Source: a virus
IMG/VR virus record: IMGVR_UViG_3300025087_000015
Coordinates: 1 to 44,709 of that record
Reading direction: 5' to 3' (one strand)
Length of the DNA: 44,709 bases
Under the pieces are notes generated by a model, which made no database searches, was not told the origin of the DNA, and worked only from the letters and a program-made list of their open reading frames with translations. The position numbers and the translations under genes are program-made. Positions 24,614-31,267 of this stretch are shown here, piece by piece. Positions within the stretch are counted from its first letter, which is position 1. Every line of letters starts with the position of its first letter.

Positions 24614-25210
24614 TTATACTATCCCGCCTTTCTTACCCGGCGGCCGGTAATTCATAACGCGCAATATCTCGCGCAACGGCTGACGGCGTACTACTGCCAA
24701 CTGCTCAACGACATACGCACTTGTCTTTAAAATATGTGCGGCGATAGCGGCCTCAATAACGCAATCATCGTGACTGCCGGCTTCAGCCTCTAGCTTCCCG
24801 GTCTTACGGCGCACGAATGTCCGCAACTCCGATATCGTATCCGTGCTATTGACCTTAATTGTGGACTCTCGTACAGCTTCGCGCAATGCTGTTATAATAA
24901 GCGGCCTGGTCTTAGCGTTAGTCTCCCACGGCTTACCAGTCTCCGGGTCCGCCCATAACTTCGGATATTCCAGGTCAACCAGTTTCGCAATGGTGGCATT
25001 GCCGGGATACTTGTTCTCCACGGCTATCATAGCCCATCCATAATAAGCGCCGATATCGCGTAGGATATACCCGAATTCAGAGGGATCGCAATAACCGTGC
25101 CAGTGGGCGCACTGCTCCCATGTATTAAGACACCAGACTGACGCACTGGACATATCCTGCCCCTCAATCCCGTCCGCCGCGTCAGCAGTTATTAAAAATG
25201 ATTCCTGCAT
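24614..25210 (-). CDS. terminase large subunit, nuclease part
   Basis: A 198-residue protein equal to the C-terminal RNase H-fold nuclease domain of TerL. It begins with ITADAADGIEGQDMSSASVW (first catalytic Asp after beta-1), then IAVENKYPG (second acidic residue), and ends with GSHDDCVIEAAIAAHIL (the distal Asp pair). It cuts concatemeric DNA during packaging. The frame is continuous with the ATPase gene upstream: only a TAA at 25217-25219 and two codons separate them. AAGG lies about 11 bases before this ATG, so re-initiation is possible. Confidence 0.8.
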   Translation of the reverse strand: MQESFLITADAADGIEGQDMSSASVWCLNTWEQCAHWHGYCDPSEFGYILRDIGAYYGWAMIAVENKYPGNATIAKLVDLEYPKLWADPETGKPWETNAKTRPLIITALREAVRESTIKVNSTDTISELRTFVRRKTGKLEAEAGSHDDCVIEAAIAAHILKTSAYVVEQLAVVRRQPLREILRVMNYRPPGKKGGIV

Positions 25211-25216
25211 ATTTGA

Positions 25217-26203
25217 TTATGCCTTAGATCGCATGGTCCGCCATACGCTGAAATTGCCCTGCTTGTTAGGCTGGATGGATATCTGCCCGCCGTTATTAAT
25301 AATGTCACCATGCCACTTCAGCGGGCTTATACCGGCTTCCTGCCGCTTGATATCCTGCCATTTAAAAACCATCTGCCCGGACGTGAGAAACGCCTCTTCC
25401 CAACTTGAAGGATATTCTTGCGGGAACTTCTCCGGGTCATCCATATCCTCTATCTTCTTGCGCCGCCAGCGTAACTGTCCCCATGATAGATTGAGCGCTT
25501 TCTTTAACTCCGTTTCATCCGGGGTTAACTCAAACGCTGATTGGTCCGCGCTGCAATACTCTTCATCCTCAAACCAGCCGAAGAAATGCGGCTTGATGTT
25601 ATTCTTTCCTTCGATACTACGCAACCATAGTCTATGACTATCCGTGCCCGCGCCATTGGCCGTAGTCTCCCGGACTACCAGGCCGTTATTACGCATAGCT
25701 TCTTTAACGCCGGTGACTATGGACATATCGGGGTAGAAACACAACTCGGATAAATGCAAATGCGTGATATCATCACCGCGCCCAAATGCCCGAGTACCGG
25801 CTGTACCTATCCAAAACGTGCTGTTTGTATCGGGAAATGATATCTCGCTCTCGCTGTTTTTCTTTGTGCGGATTGGTATCTCGCACGTCTCGATATAATA
25901 CCGGACGCGCTCCAACAGCCGGACAGTGGCTTTATCCTCGTGCGAGACCATCACGGCCCGCTGATTCTTTTGAAATATACAGGCGTGCAACCAAAGCGCA
26001 GATATACCGGCACTGAACCCCATCTTGCGTGCCTTGATGATATAATCGTTATCGGTATGATTCGCCCACCATTTAGAGAACGCCCTGCGCCAGCGGAACG
26101 GAACCTTGAGCGAATCTTTATTAACGATTGATAGGCAGGACTCTATAAAATACTGCGGCTCTGCGAGACGGGCGAGTACTTCTTGCTCGGATGGATTCGG
26201 CAT
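25217..26203 (-). CDS. terminase large subunit, ATPase part
   Basis: A 328-residue protein carrying the TerL packaging ATPase. The Walker A-type motif is KARKMGFSAG (about residues 56-65). The Walker B/catalytic region is ITHLHLSELCFYPD, and coupling motif III is ETTANGAG. The region WRRKKIEDMDDPEKFPQEYP follows, with the usual EAFLTSG segment. It ends (FSVWRTMRSKA) exactly at the linker to the nuclease domain, where an in-frame TAA sits. The stop may be a natural split, a recent nonsense change or a readthrough site. Confidence 0.85.
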   Translation of the reverse strand: MPNPSEQEVLARLAEPQYFIESCLSIVNKDSLKVPFRWRRAFSKWWANHTDNDYIIKARKMGFSAGISALWLHACIFQKNQRAVMVSHEDKATVRLLERVRYYIETCEIPIRTKKNSESEISFPDTNSTFWIGTAGTRAFGRGDDITHLHLSELCFYPDMSIVTGVKEAMRNNGLVVRETTANGAGTDSHRLWLRSIEGKNNIKPHFFGWFEDEEYCSADQSAFELTPDETELKKALNLSWGQLRWRRKKIEDMDDPEKFPQEYPSSWEEAFLTSGQMVFKWQDIKRQEAGISPLKWHGDIINNGGQISIQPNKQGNFSVWRTMRSKA

Positions 26204-26205
26204 GG

Positions 26206-26478
26206 TTATTTATCAACGCTTACGCGGGGGAATTTCGCCCATGCCGCCAACACCGCCCGCTCGATTATCTCCCTGGCCTCGGCGTTAACGGGATGGCATA
26301 TCTCTTCGTATGATTCATCCAGCTTTTTTCGCGTTGGCATGGCAACCATAATAGTGCTGTCAGGGCGCTGAATGAGCTTCAACCCGCGCACCACTATCCC
26401 ACCGTCTACGACAATTACAGCATAGCGGATAAAATTACCATGACCATGACCGTAAAACTCCACCTTTGATATACGCAT
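26206..26478 (-). CDS. SpoVG-like regulator
   Basis: A 90-residue protein with the SpoVG pattern: AVIVVDGGIVVRGLKLIQ, a following FVAMP-like VAMPTRKKLD, then ICHPVNAEAREIIERAVLAA. SpoVG proteins are small site-specific DNA/RNA-binding regulators in many bacteria. The residues and length match the family closely. It overlaps or abuts its neighbours in the terminase operon (2-base gap to terL), which suggests a role in switching or tuning late expression. Phage-borne SpoVG-like genes are known, but one inside the packaging operon is notable. Confidence 0.75.
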   Translation of the reverse strand: MRISKVEFYGHGHGNFIRYAVIVVDGGIVVRGLKLIQRPDSTIMVAMPTRKKLDESYEEICHPVNAEAREIIERAVLAAWAKFPRVSVDK

Positions 26479-26480
26479 GA

Positions 26481-26681
26481 TTATTCCGGCTTGATTTCCT
26501 CTACGTCGATTTTGAATATCATGGGCGTGGCTTTTCGCTCTCCGGCCTTCTCACCATCGGCCAGGCAGAAACATACCGCACCGGGCGGCGGGCAGCTGTC
26601 CCAAAACTTAACAGTTACCGGCTCCAAATGCGGCCCGGCGTGATTGCAGGTATATGTTATTATGATTCGCTTCTTTTGCAT
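26481..26681 (-). CDS. hypothetical protein
   Basis: A 66-residue protein starting MQKKRIIITYTCNHAGPHLE, with three further Cys (SCPPPGAVCFC) and an acidic end (IDVEEIKPE). It is beta-rich and has no recognised family. It lies between the SpoVG-like gene and a tiny basic gene with short spacing, in the terminase operon. Confidence 0.5.
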   Translation of the reverse strand: MQKKRIIITYTCNHAGPHLEPVTVKFWDSCPPPGAVCFCLADGEKAGERKATPMIFKIDVEEIKPE

Positions 26682-26696
26682 GATTGGATATCTCCC

Positions 26697-26798
26697 TTAT
26701 AGATACGCACCCGGATACTGGCCGGCATTATTATACCGCGTCCACTTAGCGGCCTTACGGCGTATTACCTTTTTGCGCTTGGTGGCCTTGCGTGCCAC
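26697..26798 (-). CDS. 33-residue basic peptide
   Basis: GTG-start reading frame encoding MARKATKRKKVIRRKAAKWT then RYNNAGQYPGAYL. It begins 2 bases after the GroES-like stop and ends shortly before the next gene. The strongly basic composition suggests nucleic acid binding; support is positional and compositional only. Confidence 0.4.
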   Translation of the reverse strand: MARKATKRKKVIRRKAAKWTRYNNAGQYPGAYL

Positions 26799-26800
26799 GA

Positions 26801-27151
26801 TTACGGCCTACCCAGGATATCGCCGTCGCTGATCCACACATAGAGATCACCATTATACTCCTCGCTCGGATACGCGGATAATACGCAACCGGTATCTATT
26901 ATGTCTCCGGCTTTGAGGTCGGGTACACATGCGTCCGTCATATCGGCCTGGGGAGATATAGATATTACCTCACCCTGCCATTTGTCTATACGCGATTTTG
27001 TCTTGTCGCTGGCGGGCGGCAGGATGATCCCGCACGGCGTGGCTTTGGGGATATACCGCACCAGTATACGGTGATTAGCGGGGCGATACGTCGCGGGGTT
27101 AAACATGATTCCCGATTTGCTTTTCCTTGCTTCCGTGGTCTCATTTATCAT
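26801..27151 (-). CDS. GroES-like co-chaperonin
   Basis: A 116-residue protein with the Cpn10 pattern: NHRILVRYIPKATPCGIILP (mobile-loop region with GGIIIP-like GIILP), then a GEVISISP beta strand, LKAGDIID, and DGDILGRP at the C-terminus (resDILa-like). It would cap the host GroEL ring to fold capsid proteins, as phage T4 gp31 does. The family call is by motif; the loop has CGIILP in place of GGIVLP. GGAGGG precedes the start. It lies next to terS. Confidence 0.75.
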   Translation of the reverse strand: MINETTEARKSKSGIMFNPATYRPANHRILVRYIPKATPCGIILPPASDKTKSRIDKWQGEVISISPQADMTDACVPDLKAGDIIDTGCVLSAYPSEEYNGDLYVWISDGDILGRP

Positions 27152-27260
27152 CTATCCCTCCATTATTGCTATGCAACATTACTGCCAAAGTTATCAACAG
27201 GTTACTAACATTTTAAACGCTCTACAATCGCCCAGGACGCATTTAAAAAACCGGGGCTTA

Positions 27261-27965
27261 TCATTTGCCCTTACCGCCCCGCCCATCCTCCAATGCGTCA
27301 CCCTGCCTGTCCGGCGGCGGCTCTACACTGGCCTCCGGCACTGCTGGCGGCAACTCCAGCCCCCTGCTATTACGCGCATTAATGACTATATTATAGATAT
27401 TTTGTGCGCTCTGCCCCTGCTGGCCGGGGTCAGGTAGCGTATCCAATCCCTGCAACCGGAGCGCTAATTTTACATGCTCCCGCCGCTCGGTATGGTCCGG
27501 GATATTCTCCGGCTTTCCGTTCTCATCCACGCCGCGGCCCTGTTTCGTCGCGTCCAGTCCCTCCCGGATACGCCCCATCAATAACCCATGCGTGATCCCG
27601 GCCAACTCCATCTGCTCACGGAGATATTGCTGTACTGCAGGCAATCTATATGTTATTGATACTAGGGCGGGGCTGCATTTCATCTCGTGCGCTATGGTTT
27701 TAAAATTATCAGCAGTGGGGATACGGCGTAATATCCCGCGCTGTTTACCCGATAGGTGTATAACATTTCCATCGGGGGACATTAATACACGTGGTATTTT
27801 TTTAACACGCGTGCGTTTATCAGTAATATTATTCGGTGTATTGCGTTGTTTCTCCGGTGTAGTACCCGGTAATGGTGTAGCGGGTCCGGGGGATATATCA
27901 GGATTGGTATTATCAATATGGGGGATATGTGGAGTATTGGGGATATCGGGATGATTATCTTGCAT
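27261..27965 (-). CDS. terminase small subunit
   Basis: A 234-residue protein. The N-terminus is Pro/Asn-rich (MQDNHPDIPNTPHIPHIDNT), followed by a DNA-binding helical region (NFKTIAHEMKCSPALVSITY). The TerS-type block is MELAGITHGLLMGRIREGLD with ATKQGRGVDENGKPENIPDH and EHVKLALRLQGLDTL, as in phage small terminases. ATG at 27965 is preferred: the frame from 27986 starts inside the promoter -10. It recognises packaging sites and loads TerL. Confidence 0.75.
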   Translation of the reverse strand: MQDNHPDIPNTPHIPHIDNTNPDISPGPATPLPGTTPEKQRNTPNNITDKRTRVKKIPRVLMSPDGNVIHLSGKQRGILRRIPTADNFKTIAHEMKCSPALVSITYRLPAVQQYLREQMELAGITHGLLMGRIREGLDATKQGRGVDENGKPENIPDHTERREHVKLALRLQGLDTLPDPGQQGQSAQNIYNIVINARNSRGLELPPAVPEASVEPPPDRQGDALEDGRGGKGK

Positions 27966-27976
27966 GATGATTTTTG

Positions 27977-28006
27977 ATGATAGCATTTTCAGAAAAAGCG
28001 TGTCAA
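27977..28006 (-). promoter_or_regulatory. sigma-70 promoter for terS
   Basis: Minus strand TTGACA (28006-28001), 18-base spacer and TATCAT (27982-27977). Only about 11 bases separate the -10 from the ATG at 27965, so the leader would be very short. Confidence 0.6.
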
Positions 28007-28192
28007 GGGAATTTTTTAAGATTTGGGATATAAGATATTACTTATCTATCCCCCCTTACCCCCCTTGCTGATATAATTAATGATATGAATTATCTTTGTG
28101 TTTCGTCAGAGGTGTTTTTTTTGCGTTAGGAGTATAAGATTTTCTTATGGTAGCATGGGTATTAAATCTTCTAATATAGGTCCTTTTGGGCC
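28007..28192. other. AT-rich divergent spacer between terS and the early genes
   Basis: About 190 bases with no supported gene. It is AT-rich and holds TTTTTTTTGCGTTAGGAG (28115-28132) and ATATAATTAATGATATGA, possible additional promoter or protein-binding sites. No hairpin terminator is evident. Confidence 0.4.
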
Positions 28193-28258
28193 TTGCGTAA
28201 TGGTTATATACTATGTATACTATTATATATAATAATATAGATACCTTAGATATGGAGG
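28193..28258 (+). promoter_or_regulatory. early promoter and leader module, copy 1
   Basis: TTGCGT (28193-28198), 17-base spacer and TATACT (28216-28221). The transcribed part contains ATATAGATACC then TTAGATATGGAGG (28235-28258), with the ribosome site GGAGG. A near-identical module recurs at 28500-28555. Confidence 0.65.
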
Positions 28259-28267
28259 AAAGAACTT

Positions 28268-28441
28268 ATGAAAGAAATAATATACCACAATAGCAGGGGC
28301 GCGAGGTGCGGTCAGATGGTCAAGACACGGCGGACGGCTTGCAAGTACCGCCCTGGTGCTGCCAAGATAGTCAAAGTGTCCGGCGGATATATGGCCTTTG
28401 ATAGCATGGTAGACTATCGCCTTTGGCTGTCGCAAATATAG
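28268..28441 (+). CDS. 57-residue early protein
   Basis: ATG after GGAGG; encodes MKEIIYHNSRGARCGQMVKT and then RRTACKYRPGAAKIVKVSGG with a final YRLWLSQI. Basic, with two Cys. It is the first gene behind early promoter module 1 and is not recognised. Typical of short host-takeover genes by position. It ends with TAG, and nothing coding follows in that frame. Confidence 0.55.
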   Translation: MKEIIYHNSRGARCGQMVKTRRTACKYRPGAAKIVKVSGGYMAFDSMVDYRLWLSQI

Positions 28442-28499
28442 GGCGGGTATTGCGCCGGGCAACGCTCCCGGCCAAATTCCGGGAAATCAAATATGGGTC

Positions 28500-28555
28500 T
28501 TGACAATATATATATTATGATATATACTATTATATAGATACCTTAGATACGGAGG
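28500..28555 (+). promoter_or_regulatory. early promoter and leader module, copy 2
   Basis: TTGACA (28500-28505), 17-base spacer and TATACT (28523-28528), a near-perfect sigma-70 site. The leader 28532-28555 repeats that of module 1 (ATATAGATACCTTAGATA then an ambiguous base and GGAGG). Confidence 0.8.
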
Positions 28556-28563
28556 GAAACATT

Positions 28564-28854
28564 ATGAAAACGAAAGCGACGCATACGCCGGGGCCGTGGA
28601 AAGTGGACGAGTCCGGGGACTTCGTAGAGACAGAGTATCCGGTCAACTTCAAGGGTAACTATATCCATATTTGCGACTTCCGCAGACCGGAAGATCGCGC
28701 CAACGCCGCCTTGATCGCCGCCGCGCCTACGATGCTGGCCGCGCTGGAAGCGATAGCAGGATGGGCCAGCGATACCGGCCCGCTTAAACACAAGACACCT
28801 ATGGGTATATCAGAATACGCCCGCGCTGCCGCGGCCAAAGCCAGGGGCGAATAG
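28564..28854 (+). CDS. conserved phage protein (HTPGPW / NAALIAAAP family)
   Basis: A 96-residue protein with the signature HTPGPWKVDESG at the N-terminus and ANAALIAAAPTMLAALEAIA in the middle, a small family very common in phage early regions, of unknown function. GGAGGG precedes the ATG. It lies directly behind the stronger of two repeated promoter modules, so it is probably an abundant early product. Confidence 0.75.
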   Translation: MKTKATHTPGPWKVDESGDFVETEYPVNFKGNYIHICDFRRPEDRANAALIAAAPTMLAALEAIAGWASDTGPLKHKTPMGISEYARAAAAKARGE

Positions 28855-28882
28855 TAAATCTAGGTAAAAGGGGAATAATACA

Positions 28883-29214
28883 ATGAAACGCAAATACGAA
28901 ATGAAACTTGAAAACTGGATGGTGAACAAATGCAAGCCGTCCTTGTGGCGCAATGAAGACGGCCTTGTCCTGTATGAGGGGGAATTTGTAACCGAATCGG
29001 TGTTAAACCCGCATACGGCCTATTCCATTGTGTCCGTGCAATTCTACGCGCCTAAGGGCAAAGGCCCGGCGTTTATGCGGCGGGCGATTTCAAAAGGCGC
29101 AAGGACGGGATACGCTTTGCGGAAAGACCTGTCCACCTTTGCGACTTTTGGGAAGCAATCCTGAAGTCCGTAGTCCAGTACCGCAAGCCCGGCGGGGAAC
29201 GGGCGGGAGGGTAA
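28883..29214 (+). pseudogene. hypothetical early protein, apparently frameshifted
   Basis: The open frame from 28883 encodes MKRKYEMKLENWMVNKCKPS to about 29058 and then runs to a stop at 29164 with a non-protein-like end (FATFGKQS). A -1 shift near 29058 continues as YAAGDFKRRKDGIRFAERPV and DFWEAILKSVVQYRKPGG to a TAA at 29212-29214, which is more protein-like. Either a single-base indel or frameshifting explains it. The ORF as read is 93 residues; the corrected protein would be about 110. Confidence 0.4.
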
Positions 29215-29223
29215 GGGGAAGAT

Positions 29224-29532
29224 ATGGACCGCAATGAAACCATAAAGCGAATCAAGGACGCATTGAAAAAGCGATCCGGCAAATCATGGAGCGTAACGGG
29301 CGGGCGCGGGACTGCTTACGGCTGGATAACAATAAGCGCACCCCCGGCCCGCTGTATAGATGGCTGGAAGGTAACAGAAGAGGACAGGAAGGAACTGGCC
29401 GCGCTCTTAGGCAAGGAAAGCGTACACCACCAAGGGGAATCAATCCCGGCCAGTAACCAGTATTACCAGGAATACATAGACCGCGCCGAAGGGCGGCAGC
29501 CGTCAGTTATCGGTGTCCGATATTGGGATTAA
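29224..29532 (+). CDS. conserved hypothetical protein
   Basis: A 102-residue protein with the pattern SGKSWSVTGGRGTAYGWITI, then SAPPARCIDGWKVTEEDRKE, and later VHHQGESIPASNQYYQEYID followed by SVIGVRYWD. This matches a widespread family of unknown function seen in phages and bacteria (GGRGTAxGWIxI...SIPAS...YIDRAEG). AAGGGGAAG precedes the start. No catalytic motif is identified. Confidence 0.65.
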   Translation: MDRNETIKRIKDALKKRSGKSWSVTGGRGTAYGWITISAPPARCIDGWKVTEEDRKELAALLGKESVHHQGESIPASNQYYQEYIDRAEGRQPSVIGVRYWD

Positions 29533-29548
29533 GGGAGAATAAACCACC

Positions 29549-29761
29549 ATAAAAAACGATAAAATGCGCTCTTTGCCTGTCCGCGCCTGCGCCATATTCT
29601 GTAAAGACCATAAAGAATGGGGAACATGGGGCGTAATGGAAGATCACGGGGATTATTACAACATACTCGGCAACAACGGAAACCGGATATTATTTAAATC
29701 CGAAGCTGTCCGCTTCTGGGATACCGTTAGCGCGGGATGTTTAGCTAAGGGGGATAAATAA
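29549..29761 (+). CDS. hypothetical protein, start codon unclear
   Basis: A 65-residue frame from ATG at 29564 (MRSLPVRACAIFCKDHKEWG). The ribosome site (AAGGGAG) lies 24 or more bases before that ATG but 10 before an in-frame ATA at 29549 (ATAAAAAACGATAAA), suggesting an original ATG lost to ATA or rare ATA initiation. The start quoted includes the five extra codons. Unrecognised. Confidence 0.45.
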   Translation: MKNDKMRSLPVRACAIFCKDHKEWGTWGVMEDHGDYYNILGNNGNRILFKSEAVRFWDTVSAGCLAKGDK

Positions 29762-29763
29762 TC

Positions 29764-29988
29764 ATGGCAAAAAGACCTATGAACTTTTGGGAAATGGCAT
29801 TTGAAAAGACGGGCAATAAGGACGTTGACCCACGCGTAAAAAGAGCCATCACGCGCATATACGAATCGTACCCGATGGACTGTATGCCTAACGGGATATG
29901 TGACCCCATGTATATTATGAACGTAATTTGCATGGAATTGGGAATCGGTGACGGTTGCGGTAATTTTAATCTACCGCCTGTAAAATAA
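29764..29988 (+). CDS. hypothetical protein
   Basis: A 74-residue protein beginning MAKRPMNFWEMAFEKTGNKD, with Cys and Met rich middle (DCMPNGICDPMYIMNVICME). It starts 2 bases after the preceding stop. A short charged helix and a Cys cluster suggest a small folded protein; not recognised. Likely early gene. Confidence 0.5.
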   Translation: MAKRPMNFWEMAFEKTGNKDVDPRVKRAITRIYESYPMDCMPNGICDPMYIMNVICMELGIGDGCGNFNLPPVK

Positions 29989-30001
29989 TGGAGGCAACAC
30001 A

Positions 30002-30184
30002 ATGAAACTATCGCAATATGTGCGGCAGTGCGGGAGCGTGGAGAAAGCGGCCAATAAGATAGGCTGTACCACGCTCACGCTTTGGAATACCTACCACGGC
30101 AAGACAAAGCCTGGCGCTTTGCTCTTGTCCGCTATGGAGCGCGTGAAAATAACGGAGGTGGACACAGTGGAGGTAAAGAAATGA
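30002..30184 (+). CDS. small helix-turn-helix DNA-binding protein
   Basis: A 60-residue protein; MKLSQYVRQCGSVEKAANKI is followed by CTTLTLWNTYHGKTKPGA, the pattern of a Cro/YdaS-type HTH (recognition helix ..TLWNTYHG). AGGCAAC precedes the start. The stop overlaps the next ATG as ATGA (30181-30184). A candidate early regulator, perhaps of the divergent promoters. Confidence 0.55.
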   Translation: MKLSQYVRQCGSVEKAANKIGCTTLTLWNTYHGKTKPGALLLSAMERVKITEVDTVEVKK

Positions 30185-30363
30185 AACCGGCTAAACTGGC
30201 GGACAAGATACAGAGGATAGCAGCACAACGGACAGCGGAGTATTTTAACCGGAATAAGCCGTACTGGAAGGCTATACTGTTAAGCGATCCCGCCGAATAC
30301 CATGCGCGTTATGTTAAGCGTTTCGGATTTGAGCGTAGGAAAGCCGGTAACTCCCTGGCATAA
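30181..30363 (+). CDS. hypothetical basic helical protein
   Basis: A 60-residue protein (MKPAKLADKIQRIAAQRTAE) with basic ends (KRFGFERRKAG). Coupled to the HTH gene by ATGA. Last gene of the early block; the terminator follows at once. Unrecognised. Confidence 0.55.
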   Translation: MKPAKLADKIQRIAAQRTAEYFNRNKPYWKAILLSDPAEYHARYVKRFGFERRKAGNSLA

Positions 30364-30376
30364 CTCCTGCCTGACC

Positions 30377-30413
30377 CCCCGCTATAGGCACATAATCGCC
30401 GTGGCGGGGTTTT
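30377..30413 (+). terminator. intrinsic terminator of the early operon
   Basis: CCCCGC (30377-30382) pairs with GCGGGG (30404-30409), followed by TTTT (30410-30413), just after the last rightward early gene and before the convergent stop at 30413. The loop is large (21 bases), so this is a moderate call. Confidence 0.55.
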
Positions 30414-30625
30414 CATTTCCCATCCTTGCTCTTGTTATGGCCTAATTTGGGCCTGGGATAGGCCGTGGCAGTCTTTTCGGGGCCGATGTTGGTCTTGATA
30501 CCCAATATGCCATGTTTGCGGCCCATAGCGGACAGTGTATCGTTTATCCCGGCTACATACCCGCGCTTGTAGGCCGTGTCTATCAACTGGTTGGTTTTCT
30601 TTAGGAACTGGTCTATCGTTTTCAT
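30413..30625 (-). CDS. hypothetical protein
   Basis: A 70-residue protein (MKTIDQFLKKTNQLIDTAYK) with a basic C-terminus (KLGHNKSKDGK). ATG at 30625 was preferred over 30667 because GGAG lies about 10 bases before it. Last gene of the leftward DNA-metabolism operon; unrecognised. Confidence 0.5.
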   Translation of the reverse strand: MKTIDQFLKKTNQLIDTAYKRGYVAGINDTLSAMGRKHGILGIKTNIGPEKTATAYPRPKLGHNKSKDGK

Positions 30626-30626
30626 A

Positions 30627-30854
30627 TTAATCATCTCCTTCAATTGGGGGTGAAATCCTATCCTCAAATGCTTGCATATCAGACATATCTTTCATACTGG
30701 CATCTTGTGCATCCCTCTTGTCTATTTTATCTTTTTTAACGAATCCTTCTCCAAGGCAGAATTTACAACCCTCTGTAGGCGGTCCCTCTAAACTCCAAGG
30801 AGCTGATACTTCGCCGCTTCCACCGCAATCTGGACACTGGATAAGTCTAGCCAT
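30627..30854 (-). CDS. zinc-finger protein (DnaJ-type CxxCxGxG)
   Basis: A 75-residue protein starting MARLIQCPDCGGSGEVSAPW, which gives CxxCxGxG, and a second pair CKFCLGEGF, as in DnaJ zinc fingers. The C-terminus is acidic and polar. ATG at 30854 follows GGAGG. It would bind zinc and perhaps protein or nucleic acid. No operon role is known. Confidence 0.55.
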   Translation of the reverse strand: MARLIQCPDCGGSGEVSAPWSLEGPPTEGCKFCLGEGFVKKDKIDKRDAQDASMKDMSDMQAFEDRISPPIEGDD

Positions 30855-30864
30855 AATTATCCTC

Positions 30865-31257
30865 CTAGAACGGGATTCCTTCAATCTTGGCTTCCGTGGT
30901 CTTGTTGGGATCGTATGGCTTTGGGTGATAGTTGACCCTTGGTATCAAATCTCGGTCTTTAGGGCCGTATTCGCTACCCCAATGTCTATCCCGTGTATCG
31001 GGGCTATCATGCTTGTACAACTGGCAGGTAGCGCACTTATCTAACTTGTGCCTGTGCTTTTCCATTTCGTCATAGGCCCATGGTGGTAGGGAACTTTGTA
31101 GCCGGCGGACGCAACGGCGGTATCGCCCGATCTCTATCAGGGGTTTACCGGTCCCGATTGTGCGGCTGTCCCATACGCGTTCCCATATCAGCCAGTTATG
31201 GTAACAGGGCTGGGCGGCCACTTGGCTCTTGTTGCTGTCTTTATATACGTCGGGCAT
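30865..31257 (-). CDS. hypothetical protein
   Basis: A 130-residue protein with MPDVYKDSNKSQVAAQPCYH, a basic middle (IEIGRYRRCVRRLQSSLPPW) and a CATC pair (KCATCQLYKHDSPDTRDRHW) that with His could bind zinc. It lies after the replication initiator in the same operon, but no family is recognised. Confidence 0.5.
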   Translation of the reverse strand: MPDVYKDSNKSQVAAQPCYHNWLIWERVWDSRTIGTGKPLIEIGRYRRCVRRLQSSLPPWAYDEMEKHRHKLDKCATCQLYKHDSPDTRDRHWGSEYGPKDRDLIPRVNYHPKPYDPNKTTEAKIEGIPF

Positions 31258-31267
31258 ATTATCTCCG

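Noticed and set aside
27185-27200. DnaA box (TTATCAACA) near 27191
   Set aside because: A single imperfect copy without clustering is expected by chance; not enough for an origin call.
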